Notes under the pieces: generated by a model | Database searches by the model: none | Seen by the model: the letters and a program-made list of their open reading frames with translations, nothing else | Told to the model about the DNA's origin: nothing | From: Liolophura sinensis | Taxonomy: Eukaryota > Mollusca > Polyplacophora > Chitonida > Chitonidae | Assembly: GCF_032854445.1 (NCBI RefSeq) | Contig: NC_088307.1 | Location: 9,870,017 to 9,934,016 of the forward strand | Direction of reading: 5' to 3' | Length of the DNA: 64,000 nucleotides | Translations under genes and position numbers: made by a program | In this document: one piece after another, positions 43,841 through 55,900 of the stretch | Layout of the letters: each line of letters opens with the position of its first letter | How positions within the stretch are numbered: the first letter of the stretch is position 1

Positions 43841-44283
43841 CATAAATACTGATACATGTATACGATGGTTGGAAGAAACCGGATGGTCCAGAGCTTTGAC
43901 AAATCTAAGGAAACCTTTGCCCATGAATGACTCCGATGTGTAGCAAAAGATATGCAAATTTTTGTTAAATGCATGACACAACATTTAATTACCCACGTAA
44001 CGACTATACATATATTTAGCCATGCAGGTTGAAAAACCACAGAATATACAATTAAGATTTCAACATTTAATGAGTGAAGCTTCAGGATTTCGACATTCAA
44101 GATTTCAACTTTCAAGATTTAAAATTTCAAAATTTCAATATTCATTGCATTCTACTTGTAATAACATATACATTGTGCATGGAACATTGTACATAGAATC
44201 AGCTAAAATATTATACAGAAACATTTTTGTTTAATAAAGATGTTAAAATAACAAAGACATACAAATTACACATATAGGCATCG

Positions 44284-44748
44284 TATATCTATTGGGAAAG
44301 TACCGTAGGCCTACCTCCCAGTATTATTCTGTATATCTATTGGGAAAATACCGTAGGCCTACCTCCCAGTATTATTCTGTATATCTATTGGGAAAGTACC
44401 GTAGGCCTACCTCCCAGTATTATTCTGTATATCTATTGGGAAAATACCGTAGGCCTACCTCCCAGTATTATTCTGTATATCTATTGGGAAAATACCGTAG
44501 GCCTACCTCCCAGTATTATTCTGTATATCTATTGGGAAAATACCGTAGACCTACCTCCCAGTATTATTCTGTATATCTATTGGGAAAGTACCGTAGGCCT
44601 ACCTCCCAGTATTATTCTGTATATCTATTGGGACAGTACCGTAGGCCTACCTCCCAGTATTATTCTGTATATCTATTGGGACAGTACCGTAGGCCTACCT
44701 CCCAGTATTATTCTGTATATCTATTGGGAAAGTACCGTAGGCATAGCG
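44284..44748. repeat. 48-bp minisatellite, about nine and a half units
   Basis: Unit tatctattgggaaagtaccg taggcctacctcccagtatt attctg, almost perfectly repeated (a/g and a/c changes at one site, one g-to-a). The period is a multiple of three, so a 16-residue repeat frame (LGKYRRPTSQYYSVYL) stays open. There is no evidence that it is coding. Confidence 0.96.
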
Positions 44749-44759
44749 CTAGGTACCTC

Positions 44760-45540
44760 TAACCTACCGACGGATGGGTAGCTATTTTGATATACCGGTA
44801 CAAGTATACAAGTAAACGTTTGTGCGTGTGCGTGGAATGGGAGTGTGGAGTTGATATATCTTGTGATTGTAACGGGGAAGGGTGTACCGTTAAAATGCGA
44901 AGTGCAACACATAGGCCTACCGTATGTACAAAGTAGGAGCGGAGGATAAAACAAACCGCTGTCATTACGGGTTTAGTACTTTATAATGCGGCTTTATGGT
45001 ATTAGATCGCACCCCAAAGGCCAACAAGTCCGGACAATCTGTATGGGCGTGCGGCTTACATGCTGTGAGTTACAACAGGGATTAACCTGGACGGATCCAT
45101 GTAAATGTTAATCCCTAATCCGTAACAATGCGTAAGGCGTACGCTTACCGTCAGTTTGACTAGTTCACAGCTAACCATTTTAACTCTGGATCGGATTGGC
45201 TGACAAATTTGTGCCTGTATGCTTGTGTTAGGTCTAAACGACCCAAACAGAAACGGCTTTAAGCCTACTCATATTTGAGTAGGTGGATATGTCTTAGATA
45301 GAGTACCGGTACCGGTAGAGTCATGGTGCACGGGTAAGTTTACCCCGACTTCTATGTTGCCATCTACGCATTTCACGTGGAGTTTACTGGAAAAAGTGTA
45401 CTTTACAGATGTGACTTTATGATCAAGTGGATAAACTGTGTTTGTCGATTACTCAGTCTGTGTACTTTTACAGAAGTATTGTGGATAGCGTATTCAAGGG
45501 AGGTTACTCTAAACAATTAATTAGTGCAAAGACGGATGGA
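44760..45540. other. Upstream flank of the KIF14-like gene
   Basis: No supported exon. Contains ATTGG (inverted CCAAT) at 45195-45199 and scattered GC-richer sequence. Confidence 0.5.
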
Positions 45541-45559
45541 GTTACCTACCCCTTGCTCT

Positions 45560-45780
45560 CGCATGATTGGTTAATGTGAACTGGGGCAGAGGCGGTTTCA
45601 AAATTTTGAGTTGAGGCCTGAAGTCAACGATTTCTGACAGAGTGATGCAGATCACAAGTACACGCGGACACGAGGGTTACCAGGATGCTAGAGTAACTGT
45701 GGAGAAATCTACTCATCTTTTCCCATTCGCCATAGATGCATAACCGCTCGCTCACTCTCTTTGAATTGGCGCGACTTAAT
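45560..45780 (+). promoter_or_regulatory. Candidate cell-cycle promoter: CCAAT box plus CHR/E2F-like composite
   Basis: An inverted CCAAT (ATTGG, 45566-45570) lies about 190 bp upstream of TTTGAA (45760-45765), which directly abuts TTGGCGCGA (45766-45774). TTTGAA matches the CHR element and TTGGCGCGA an E2F-type site. In vertebrates CHR plus NF-Y CCAAT boxes drive G2/M genes via DREAM and MuvB. The composite is 130 bp before the ATG. Function is inferred. Confidence 0.4.
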
Positions 45781-45904
45781 TGTCAATACAACAACAACGC
45801 CCTGTTATTCGTGCCTGTGTTTTTGAGTTAAGAAATTGGAGTTGTTTCTTTTTATTTCTTTGTTTTTTTAATTAACTTTTCGAGTTAATTGTTCTATCAA
45901 CATT

Positions 45905-46917
45905 ATGTCTGAACCACCACCATCACCTTCGAAAACTAAAATGAAGCGAGTTTTGCCGAATGTACCTAAAAATAGATTTCAAGAAAATTCCGGACGTTTT
46001 TCTCCATCGACAAAAACTGTGACTTTCAATTCGGAAATAATTGAAACTTCCATTGGTGGTACTCAGAGTTATGGACACATCAAATGTGACCCGTTAAGTC
46101 CATGTAATGGCTGTGAATATCACAGTTCCAAATGTGTCAAGAAAGCTCCACAAGTCTCAACAGATGTTGATATGTATGAAAATGACAATGTGATGGAATC
46201 TGGGAAGATGGTTTCAGTGGCAATGGAACCCAGCTGTAAAACTAAAAAGGCAGAAGCTGATAAAACCGGTTCACATTCTCATGGAAGTGAAAAACGATCT
46301 GCCCAGACCAGCAGACCACAATCTGAAAATAATGACCCAAGCAAGGTGAAAAATGACACCATGGGTAGAAAGTCAGGAAAGGACCATGGTCCAGATGGTT
46401 TTACACCTAGCAGGAGGATGAAGAACATGCTGAGATCCAAGACTCTGTCCAGCGGGGCTTTAGGAGATGTGCCTGCTACCTCACTCTCCCCTCCCACCAA
46501 ACACAACAACCTGCTGAACCTTCATCCAATGGGAGACAGCCCAACCAAGATCCCAGTGTTGGCCCGTCGTACTATCCAGTCATTTCCTGATGGACAGAGT
46601 CCTACGGCTGCACGAGAAAACTCGGCATCTCACAAGGACTCAACGGTGCAACAGTCCCCAGTCCAGGACTTACAGTTGCCTGCTCGCTCATTCCCCCTCT
46701 CTGCCTCGCACAACCTGACACCTGTGAGGCGGCACACTCTGGAGAGGCTGCCTCCTACCCCGGAGTGTTACAACAAAGTGAACTTTGAGACATATAGGAC
46801 TGGCCTTGGTGCATCAAATGACTCGTTGATGGAAACTGATGAAATGTCAGAGTGTGAGAACGAAGGAGGAAGCTGCAGTGTGACTGTGGCTGTCCGAGTG
46901 CGACCATTCAGTCAAAG
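45905..46917 (+). CDS. KIF14: KIF14-like exon 1: N-terminal extension and motor start
   Basis: 337 codons plus two bases; donor TCAAAG|GTTTGA. The N-terminus is rich in Ser, Pro, Lys and Thr-Pro/Ser-Pro sites (for example '[15 protein letters not shown]'), as expected for a mitotically phosphorylated extension. Motor strand beta-1 '[12 protein letters not shown]' closes the exon. Confidence 0.92.
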
Positions 46918-49900
46918 GTTTGACCTTTTTTTTTTAGTGTTGGTTTCAGTGACCATGTACAATTGTAGGCCTACTTTTATTTTCATGTCTTTTTGAAAGA
47001 TAAATACATGTGTATAAATATATACCTGTAAGTTGTAAAGCCTTTCGATCATTTTAATTGTAAACCTGTGTTTATCCAGTGTTTTCAGTCACAATCTGGC
47101 CCAATAGAGCTAATCTTTGACCCAGTGTCAAAGTCATAACATCACATTGTCTAACTTTTTTCAAAGCTATATACATTTTGCATTCAAGTGTGAAATGACC
47201 AGTATCATAATAACTGACTAACAGGGCACAAAACATCATTATAAATGTATTTAAGTAGATTTTTTTTAGTTTTAGCTTTACAAGGTAAGTCCTAAAATAC
47301 TTGTCTTTCATTTACTAAGACACATTAAGATGTGGGTTTAATCTTGGAGGGCCTGATACTTAGGAGAGAGTATTCCCCAACTGCCACCATATTCTTTTTG
47401 TATTGATTGAAATACATGTAAGCATTTAGTGCGAGATTGCTCTGACATTAGCTTTGGCAAAATTTTGTTCAGCCAAAGATGACCCCAAACCAACATCAGA
47501 CTGCACTCCATTTAAAAATGCAATGTCAAGTATGTCGAGGCTGTCAGTTCACTTGTTAGCGTAGAGCATCATCACTGAATCTTGAGCCGATGTGGCATAG
47601 GAAATAACAAATTGACGTTGTGCTTGTGATACATAAACACACGAAAAGATAAGGAACACAAGTGTCTGCAAACTTCAGGCCGTTTAGACATATTTGATGG
47701 GGAATTTTGTCTCCAATGCTGTGACGAACTGCCTCAGATTTTTGAATGGAGAGCTCTCAGATTTTTCAATGGAGGGCTTTCAGATTTTTGCATGGAGAGC
47801 TCTCAGATTTTTCAATGGAGGGCTTTCAGATTTTTGAATAGAGAGCACATTTTTGAATGACGTTGGCTTTGGGGCCATCCTTGGCCGGATAAAACTTTGC
47901 CAAACCTTTACACGTCATAGCAATCTCGAACTACATGTAGTTAGCATTCAAGAGGACTGGTAGCCTAGGGCCTTTTAGTTGGTCTTACATGAAGTTTATT
48001 GAAGATACACGATTGTAACTTGCCGTTCACTGCTACGATGCACAGACATGCATCTGTATGGCACCTATGTCAGCGAAAGTTCATCAGTCACTTGCTTAAC
48101 ACTGACCGGAATTTAGCCAGAATTTGAAATCAAGCTGTTTCATTTCGAATTTCCTTCTATTTTCCCTATCTCTCCCATGTTAACTCTGTAAGAATAGGGC
48201 GTCTCAAAGACACTGAGTCTGTCATGGTGGAAGAACGTTCAGTCTGGCTCTATTAGACACCAGGTCAAATAAATTGCTCAATCTTTCACTTTGCCATCCA
48301 GGGAGCTGTCTGACAACAATGTGAGATGTGTGGTGGGAATGACTGACAATGAGACTGTGGTCACCTCGGACAACGGCCAGAAACATCCATTTTATTACGA
48401 CTTCTCGTTCTGGTCGTTCGACGATGAACATGGCGACTTTGCCAGTCAGGAATATGTGTACACCAGCCTAGCCAGGCCGCTGCTGGGCAAGGCTTTCGAA
48501 GGATACAACACCTGTCTGTTTGCTTATGGACAAACTGGAAGTGGCAAGAGTTACAGGTGCGTCCAAATTCTGATTAAAATCCAGCATGATGTGATTTATG
48601 AAAAAGCCAAAAAACTTTATTTACCAGTGATTGTGAAAATACAAATGTATCAGAGTTTTTTTTCTGGTAAAAGGTTAAAGTGAAAGCAATCCGATTTCAA
48701 AGTACACATATATCTTATGTTGACTAGGACTATTGTATAATTTGAAATCAAAACTCATCTTGTGTCTTATTATTTAGAGAAGTATTTCTTATTCGTAATT
48801 TCCTATTAAAGTGTTCTCCCATCTGACCAGGTTTCTACTAATTCAATGTGCCCTTCCTGTACCAGTGAGTGAGGTTGACAGAATAGGCAGAACAGATTGT
48901 GACTACGTTACTAAATTCTCTGTAAATATTTTCCGGTCTAATGTATCCCATGTACACTGTAAAAGATTATGACCACTCCAGTAGTACAAACAATGAATGC
49001 CATAGTGTTTTCCTATCTTTAATAACCTCATAGCAGTGTGATCCAGCATGGCCACGTGTTTTGTATTGTGGGTGTACATGTATATATTGTACATCTTTAA
49101 GGTTGCCACTTATCGTAAGTATAAGTAAGTATAGACATATTGCCATTTACGCCCCCAACAATTTAAAGAATTGTGGTTATGGCTAACAAGCAAAATTTAC
49201 TTAAGGTCTTCATTTATTTGCATTGTGCTTGTACTGACTTTATTTGAGTGGTATATGGCGATTATATACTTGTTCAGCATAGGCTGTAGTGCTGTTAGTT
49301 TTGGCTGATTGCCTAGAATTACACCTTTGGTGATCAAAGGAATTCAGGCTGATGGTTGACCCAGTGCTGTCATGAATGGAAGGTTGTTTTTTTCAGAAGT
49401 GCTTGCCAAGTTTGTGTTAGATGAAAGAATAATGAGAATTGCATCTCCTGTTAAATTGCCTAGAAATTATATTTGTATGTATATTAAACAAAGGCCAGTT
49501 AACGAAGTTTTCTTCATTTTGTTGAAATACATTTAACAAAATAAGCAGGTAAAAATATAAAATTATGTGTTTGTTAAATGAAAAAGGACAGAAAAGAAAA
49601 AATACATAAGTGGGATATACCATGTGTTCTTGCATGCTGGAATGTCATTGAAGCATGTGGGATGGACTGAAACAAAATATTTTCTCTGTGTCCAAAACTT
49701 CCCAAAAAAAAACAAAAAAGGCATTGCTACCCTGGAAAATCGTCACGATGTATACATGGACATGTAGGAAAACAGTGTTGTGGCCCTTATCAGGTAAATC
49801 CCACTTCAAGGGCAACGAAAATCCCAAAATGAAGTACAGGTATATACATATACATATAAATACTAATCCGTCAACCTTTTCAACCACCTGTGCAACCAAT

Positions 49901-52900
49901 ATTGTAAAACATTCTGAGAGAACTATGGAGTGTAGAGACACAGTTTCAGTAACATAAACAAATCATTTTTAGTGTCATTTTCATAATAGTTGTCTGCATA
50001 AATCCGACTGAAAAAGTGTTTAGTGGCTGAAAAGTTTGAAGACTTACAGTATATGGTGATAGACCCTAAAGCACTGTTCAGCAAAATAGTTTATGGTATC
50101 TATTGTAGAATGTTTTTCCAACAAATTGTAAACAAATTTAAAACCTCAGATTCTGTGTTAGTGCACAGTTACCCAGAGGGCATTAGTGACTACGGGTGCA
50201 TAATTTTTTCTTGAAATTATTTGACAAGTAAAAGCATTATAGCTCTAGGTACGTAAATGCTTACATGTATATCCGTAGAATCCAAGGTTTCAAATGCTTT
50301 TGCTGGATTGAAAAAAATTCTAAAAAAATAAATCCAACTATTTTTGTGAACAGTGTTTAATGGTCTTTCATCTGTACATATGAATCATGTTGGCATTTTC
50401 TTTGCCTTTAAAAGTACAAAAAGATTTGAAACTGCCAGGAGTACTGAAATTCTTGAACCTTTTCACGTATTTGCAAGGTGTTTATTCAAACATATTCTAA
50501 AGGCATTATTTTGCGTTGACTGATAAAATTATGCTTTTTGTAAACTGACCAATCCAACCAATGTAGTTTTGTTTCCAGAATGAAATTAATAATGTGCATA
50601 AATTTGCACTGAAAGTTGCTCTGGCATATGCAAAAAGTTTGAGGAATTAGGATAGCTCTTGAAATGTGACCGACTTGAGTTATGAGTACATGCTCTGCTG
50701 TGTACTTCTCTGTCAAACCCACTGATCTAAGGTCTCTAAGTGAAACTCTGCACCAAAACCCCTCCCCCATGCCCACCTAATCATTACCTTACTCATTGAG
50801 CCGTTGCCCTTTTTTTTCTCCACCACAGTATAATGGGTCACGGCAGGGAGGCAGGCATTATCCCGCGCTTTAGTGAGGAATTGTTCGCCCGAATGGAGGC
50901 AGCAACGTCGGACCAACCTGTGAGTTCTCGTGTTAAGTCATTGTGTTCAGTCATTGTGTTCAGTCATTGTTCATTCAAGTATGCAATCTGTTACAAGTCA
51001 TTAACTACTTATGCAGTGTATACATGTACATGTGTATATACAAGGCCAGCTCTAAAGATTTGTTTGTTTCTGGTAATCTGATACTATTTTTAAATTGTTA
51101 ATTTAAAGATTTGGCCCTGGGCACCGCCCGGTTTCCTCCTAACATAAAGCTGGCTGCCATCATACATGTATGAGTGAAATAACTATCAGGAGTGACATAA
51201 AAGACAAATCAAATAAGTAAATAAAGACAGTGGGTCTTGATGGAGTTTTTTTTCCCTCCAGGCCTAAAATGTAATATTTTAAATAATGTAATTCTTAAAA
51301 AACTGTTTAATTTACATTTGCTTGTTTAATTTCCGTATATGTCTCATGTTATTGTCAAAGCTTTAAGGTTTCTCAGACAAAACGACATGGTGAATCTAAC
51401 GCTATGCCTCTGAAACATCATAATAAGTACATTTCCACCTGTCAAACACTGGTGTGTTACTTCTGGTACTGCAGTTTCCTATAAAACTTATGACTTGAAA
51501 CTTATATCAAATAAATAAATAAATAAGGAAAATTGTATATGTAAGTCGAAAAAAAAAAAAGAAAGAAATTAAATTGGAGTATAACGTCTGTAGTTTGTCA
51601 GTTTGGACCATACACACTACAAACATGTTTTGTGTTTGGCCTAGACTAATATCCTCTGTAGTTTGTCATTTTGGACGGGGGCCTCCGTGGCTCAGTTGGT
51701 TGGCGCGCTAGCGCAGCATAATGACCCAGGAGTCTCTCACCAATGCGGTCACTGTGAGTTCAAGTCCAGCTCATGCTGGCTTCCTCTCCGGCCGTATGTG
51801 GGAAGGTCTGACAGCAACCTGTGGATGGTCATGGGTTTCCCCCAGGCTCTGCCCGGTTTCCGCCCACCATAATGCTGGCCGCCGTCGTATAAGTGAAATA
51901 TTCTTGAGTACGGCGTAAAACACCAATCAAATAAATAAATAAATAAATGGACCATACACAATACAAAGATGTTTTGTGTTTGGCCTAGGCTAATATCCTC
52001 TGTAGTTTGTCAGTTTGGATCATACACAATACAAAGATGTTTTGTGTTTTGCCTAGACTAATATCCCCTGTAGTTTGTCAGTTTGGACCATACACACAAC
52101 AATCATGTTTTGTGTTTGGCCTAGGCTAATATCCCCTGTAGTTTGTCAGTTTGGACCATACACGCTACAGACATGTTTTGTGTTTGGCCTAGGCTAATAT
52201 CCCCAGTAGTTTGTCAGTTTGGATCATACACACAACAATCATGTCTTGTATTTGGCCTAGGCTAATATCCCCTGTAATTTGTCAGTTTGGACCATACACA
52301 CTACAGACATGTTTTGTGTTTGGCCTAGGCTAATATCCTCTGTAGTTTGTCAGTTTGGACCATACACACAACAATCATGTTTTGTGTTTGGCCTAGGCTA
52401 ATATCCCCTGTAGTTTGTCAGTTTGGACCATACACACTACAAACATGTTTTGTGTTTGGCCTAGGCTAATATCCCCAGTAGTTTGTCAGTTTGGACCATA
52501 CACACAACAGTCATGTTTTGTGTTTGGCCTAGTCTAATATACCCTGTAGTTTGTCAGTTTGGACCATACACACTAGAAACATGTTTTGTATTTGGCCTAG
52601 GCTAATATCCCCTTTATATACCGGTTTCCTCCCACCATAATGCTGGCTGCCGTCATATAATCTTCTTGAGTATGGCGTAAAACACGTAAATATTAGAAGT
52701 TGGTTACCAGCTACCTGCTACTTTCAAAAAAAAAACAAAACAAAAAAAAAATGAGCAGGTAACCACCTACTTTGACCAAAGTTCCTGTTTTAACTTTACT
52801 TAGTTCTCTTGTCAGCTAGCAGTTATAAAGATAAGCAAAGCCTTTACCGCGTGTGTTTCTGTGATCATCCCCAGGTTAAGATGAATGTTGAGATCAGCTT

Positions 52901-55900
52901 CTTTGAGATTTACAATGAGAAGATCCATGACCTGCTGGCTTCCTCCAAGGAAAAGTCGGGTAAAAAAGCGGTAAGTTTTAAAAGAAGAAAAAATTATAAA
53001 GATTGAGTCTCCCTCGAAAATATAAAACAAGTCCACATCAGCGCTTGTATTCAATATATTCACTACTTATTATACCCCAGTCATCAATCATTTTAACTGG
53101 GGAGCAAACTTGAGTTGCAGAAAATGAAAAAAAATTGACACAGAAAGATAGTAAAACTAGTACTATTTTCATGAATGGCGCACGATTTTGTACAGAGAAA
53201 AGAAACACTGTCATCAATTTGCATCACGTCACGTTAAGTTACTAGTAATTGTGACATGCAATATAAGCGTTCCTAATGGCGATGTGCCATATCAAACATA
53301 TGCAAAAAGATCAGCGCAACATTAAAAGATTCTCAAATGGAAGATGTGAATAATAATGTCAGCTTTGGTAATATGCATACCAGGCGCTGATTTAGACTTC
53401 AGCATTTTTACCAGAAAGATTGATATTGCTAAAATATATTATGGTGCTTTATAGTAATGAGGTGAAAACGTGTTTGAATTTTTTCTAATCAAGGCATGAA
53501 AAAAGGCACTTCTAGCAGCCATGTGTGCCTGAAATTCTGTGTTGTCTCTTAGAAAATTTGATAATACTCATTTTTTTAATGGCATACATGTATGATGTCC
53601 CAAAGAGCCAAGACTGTGTGTCAGATAAATCACTGACTCCAAATTTTAAACTTTATATTTCAACCCCTGAGTAGATTATGGTTTGAAGTGTTCCAATCAA
53701 TGTCTTAATGAAGGCGGGAAGATTTAGTGGAGGAATGAGTTTTTTAACTGGTTGTAAACATTTTCATCTATTTTATCTCACTTTGGATATTATCATTAAC
53801 AATCAAAACCCGTTTACGTTTTATTGGTTGAAACATGTTCTCACCAGGATATGGCTACAGTGTTGCCAAAGAGATTTCATAACGTCATAATCATTGATTG
53901 ATTGATTGATTGAAGGCAATAGAGTTGATGTTGTTTTTAGGATGTTACACGTACTGAATATATAGGATGGTCAGTATGACTGACCGACGACATGACAGCT
54001 GTGTTGCTGAGTGTAAGTACGCATTCTTTTGATTGTCATTGAGGAAAAAGGTGAAACAGAAAACGAAAAGACTATAATCACTGCTCATTTGTTTGTGTTC
54101 TACAGCTGAAGGTTCGAGAACATCCTGTGCTAGGACCGTATGTTGAAGGCCTGTCCACTTTTGTGGTGAACTCCTTTGAGGATATTCAGGGGTGGATAAC
54201 TCTGGGTAATAAAAGTCGAGCCACAGCAGCGACTGGGATGAATGACAAGAGTAGCCGTTCCCATTCCGTGTTCACGTTAGTTCTCACCCAAACAAAGGTA
54301 AACACTGTCAAAAAGACGTTTAATAAGATGATGGTTTCGTGCTTGCTCCACGACTGGGTATATTGTGAAATTTATCAAAAGCTTGTTAAACTCCCTGACT
54401 AGTACCCTAATTCTTCTAATATTTGGAACATCTGCGGCCACTTTCACAAAGATGTCGTGCTTTTACGATATCATACCTATAGGAAAATGGTATACATAAT
54501 AGTGACGTACAAAACATCATACGACAAATCATACGATTAAAAACTGGTGTGCGGCTTTGTAAAAGTGGCCCTGGTCTACTGTTTTTATCCAGTACATGTG
54601 TAACTGTAACTGTAGCAGCAATACTCACTTTCTCTTTTTTTCACAGGGTTAGTTCATTCAATGGACAACATGTCCTTATCTGTACTTCTGTGAAAACTTA
54701 AGAGAGAAATGTAAATGTTTGCTTTCTGCACAACTGATATCTGTCTTAAAAATTAGAAGAATTACAGTACTATTTGGTCCTGGTAAGCTTAAGATGCACT
54801 AATTTGACTCCCAAGATCAGCTAACACCGACATTATTTATTACTGGTTTATTAATGCACTTAGAATAATAGAATAATAATAGAATCAACATGTTATTAAA
54901 ACATGTGAACAATAGAATGGGAGTGCAATATATTGAGCTTGAGGTATTTAATATAGATTGTACCAGTGTTTAATTTGTGCATTAATAATGTCATTTAGAG
55001 AAAAAAAAAAAGAAGAAGAAATTAAAGATTGTGCACTGCAGGAAGTTATTTCTACAGTCTGTGCATGTTTGAGAACGTCTATAGACCGTAGTTTCAATAT
55101 ACAGGCAACCATTGGCAGTTGTATACTCTTATACATCGAATGGTCTTCAAATGACAACACCTACGACATACATACTGATACTTGTCGTCTTGGTTTTTAG
55201 TTTCAAAGATGACGTCATTATAGAACGGTGGCGACTACAAACATGTAGCTGTACCTCTCATCCCTGTATCTGCCTTTTTCCTGTTTCCAATCTGAATACC
55301 CGGAAGGTCAGAACATACATGTAGCGGTACATCTCATCCCTGTATCTGCCTTTTTCCTGTTTCCAATCTGAATACCCGGAAAGTCAGAACATACATGTAG
55401 CTGTACCTCTCATCCCTGTATCTGCCTTTTATCTGTTTCCAATCTGAATACCTGGAAGGTCAGAACATACATGTAGCGGTACATCTCATCCCTGTATCTG
55501 CCTTTTTCCTGTTTCCAATCTGAATACTCGGAAGGTCAGAACATACATGTAGCTGTACCTCTCATCCCTGTATCTGCCTTTTTCCTGTTTCCAATCTGAA
55601 TACCCGGAAGGTCAGAACATACATGTAGCTGTACCTCTCATCCCTGTATCTGCCTTTTATCTGTTTCCAATCTGAATACTCAGAAGGTCAGAACATACAT
55701 GTAGCTGTACTTCTCATCCCTGTATCTGCCTTTTTCCTGTTTCCAATCTGAATACTCGGAAGGTCAGAACATACATGTAGCGGTACCTCTCATCCCTGTA
55801 TCTGCCTTTTTCCTGTTTCCAATCTGAATACCCGGAAGGTCAGAACATACATGTAGCGGTACATCTCATCCCTGTATCTGCCTTTTATCTGTTTCCAATC

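Noticed and set aside
44292..44762. 156-codon repeat ORF (LGKYRRPTSQYYSVYL)
   Set aside because: 48-bp tandem array, again a multiple of three. No coding-type substitution pattern can be seen and no exon borders.
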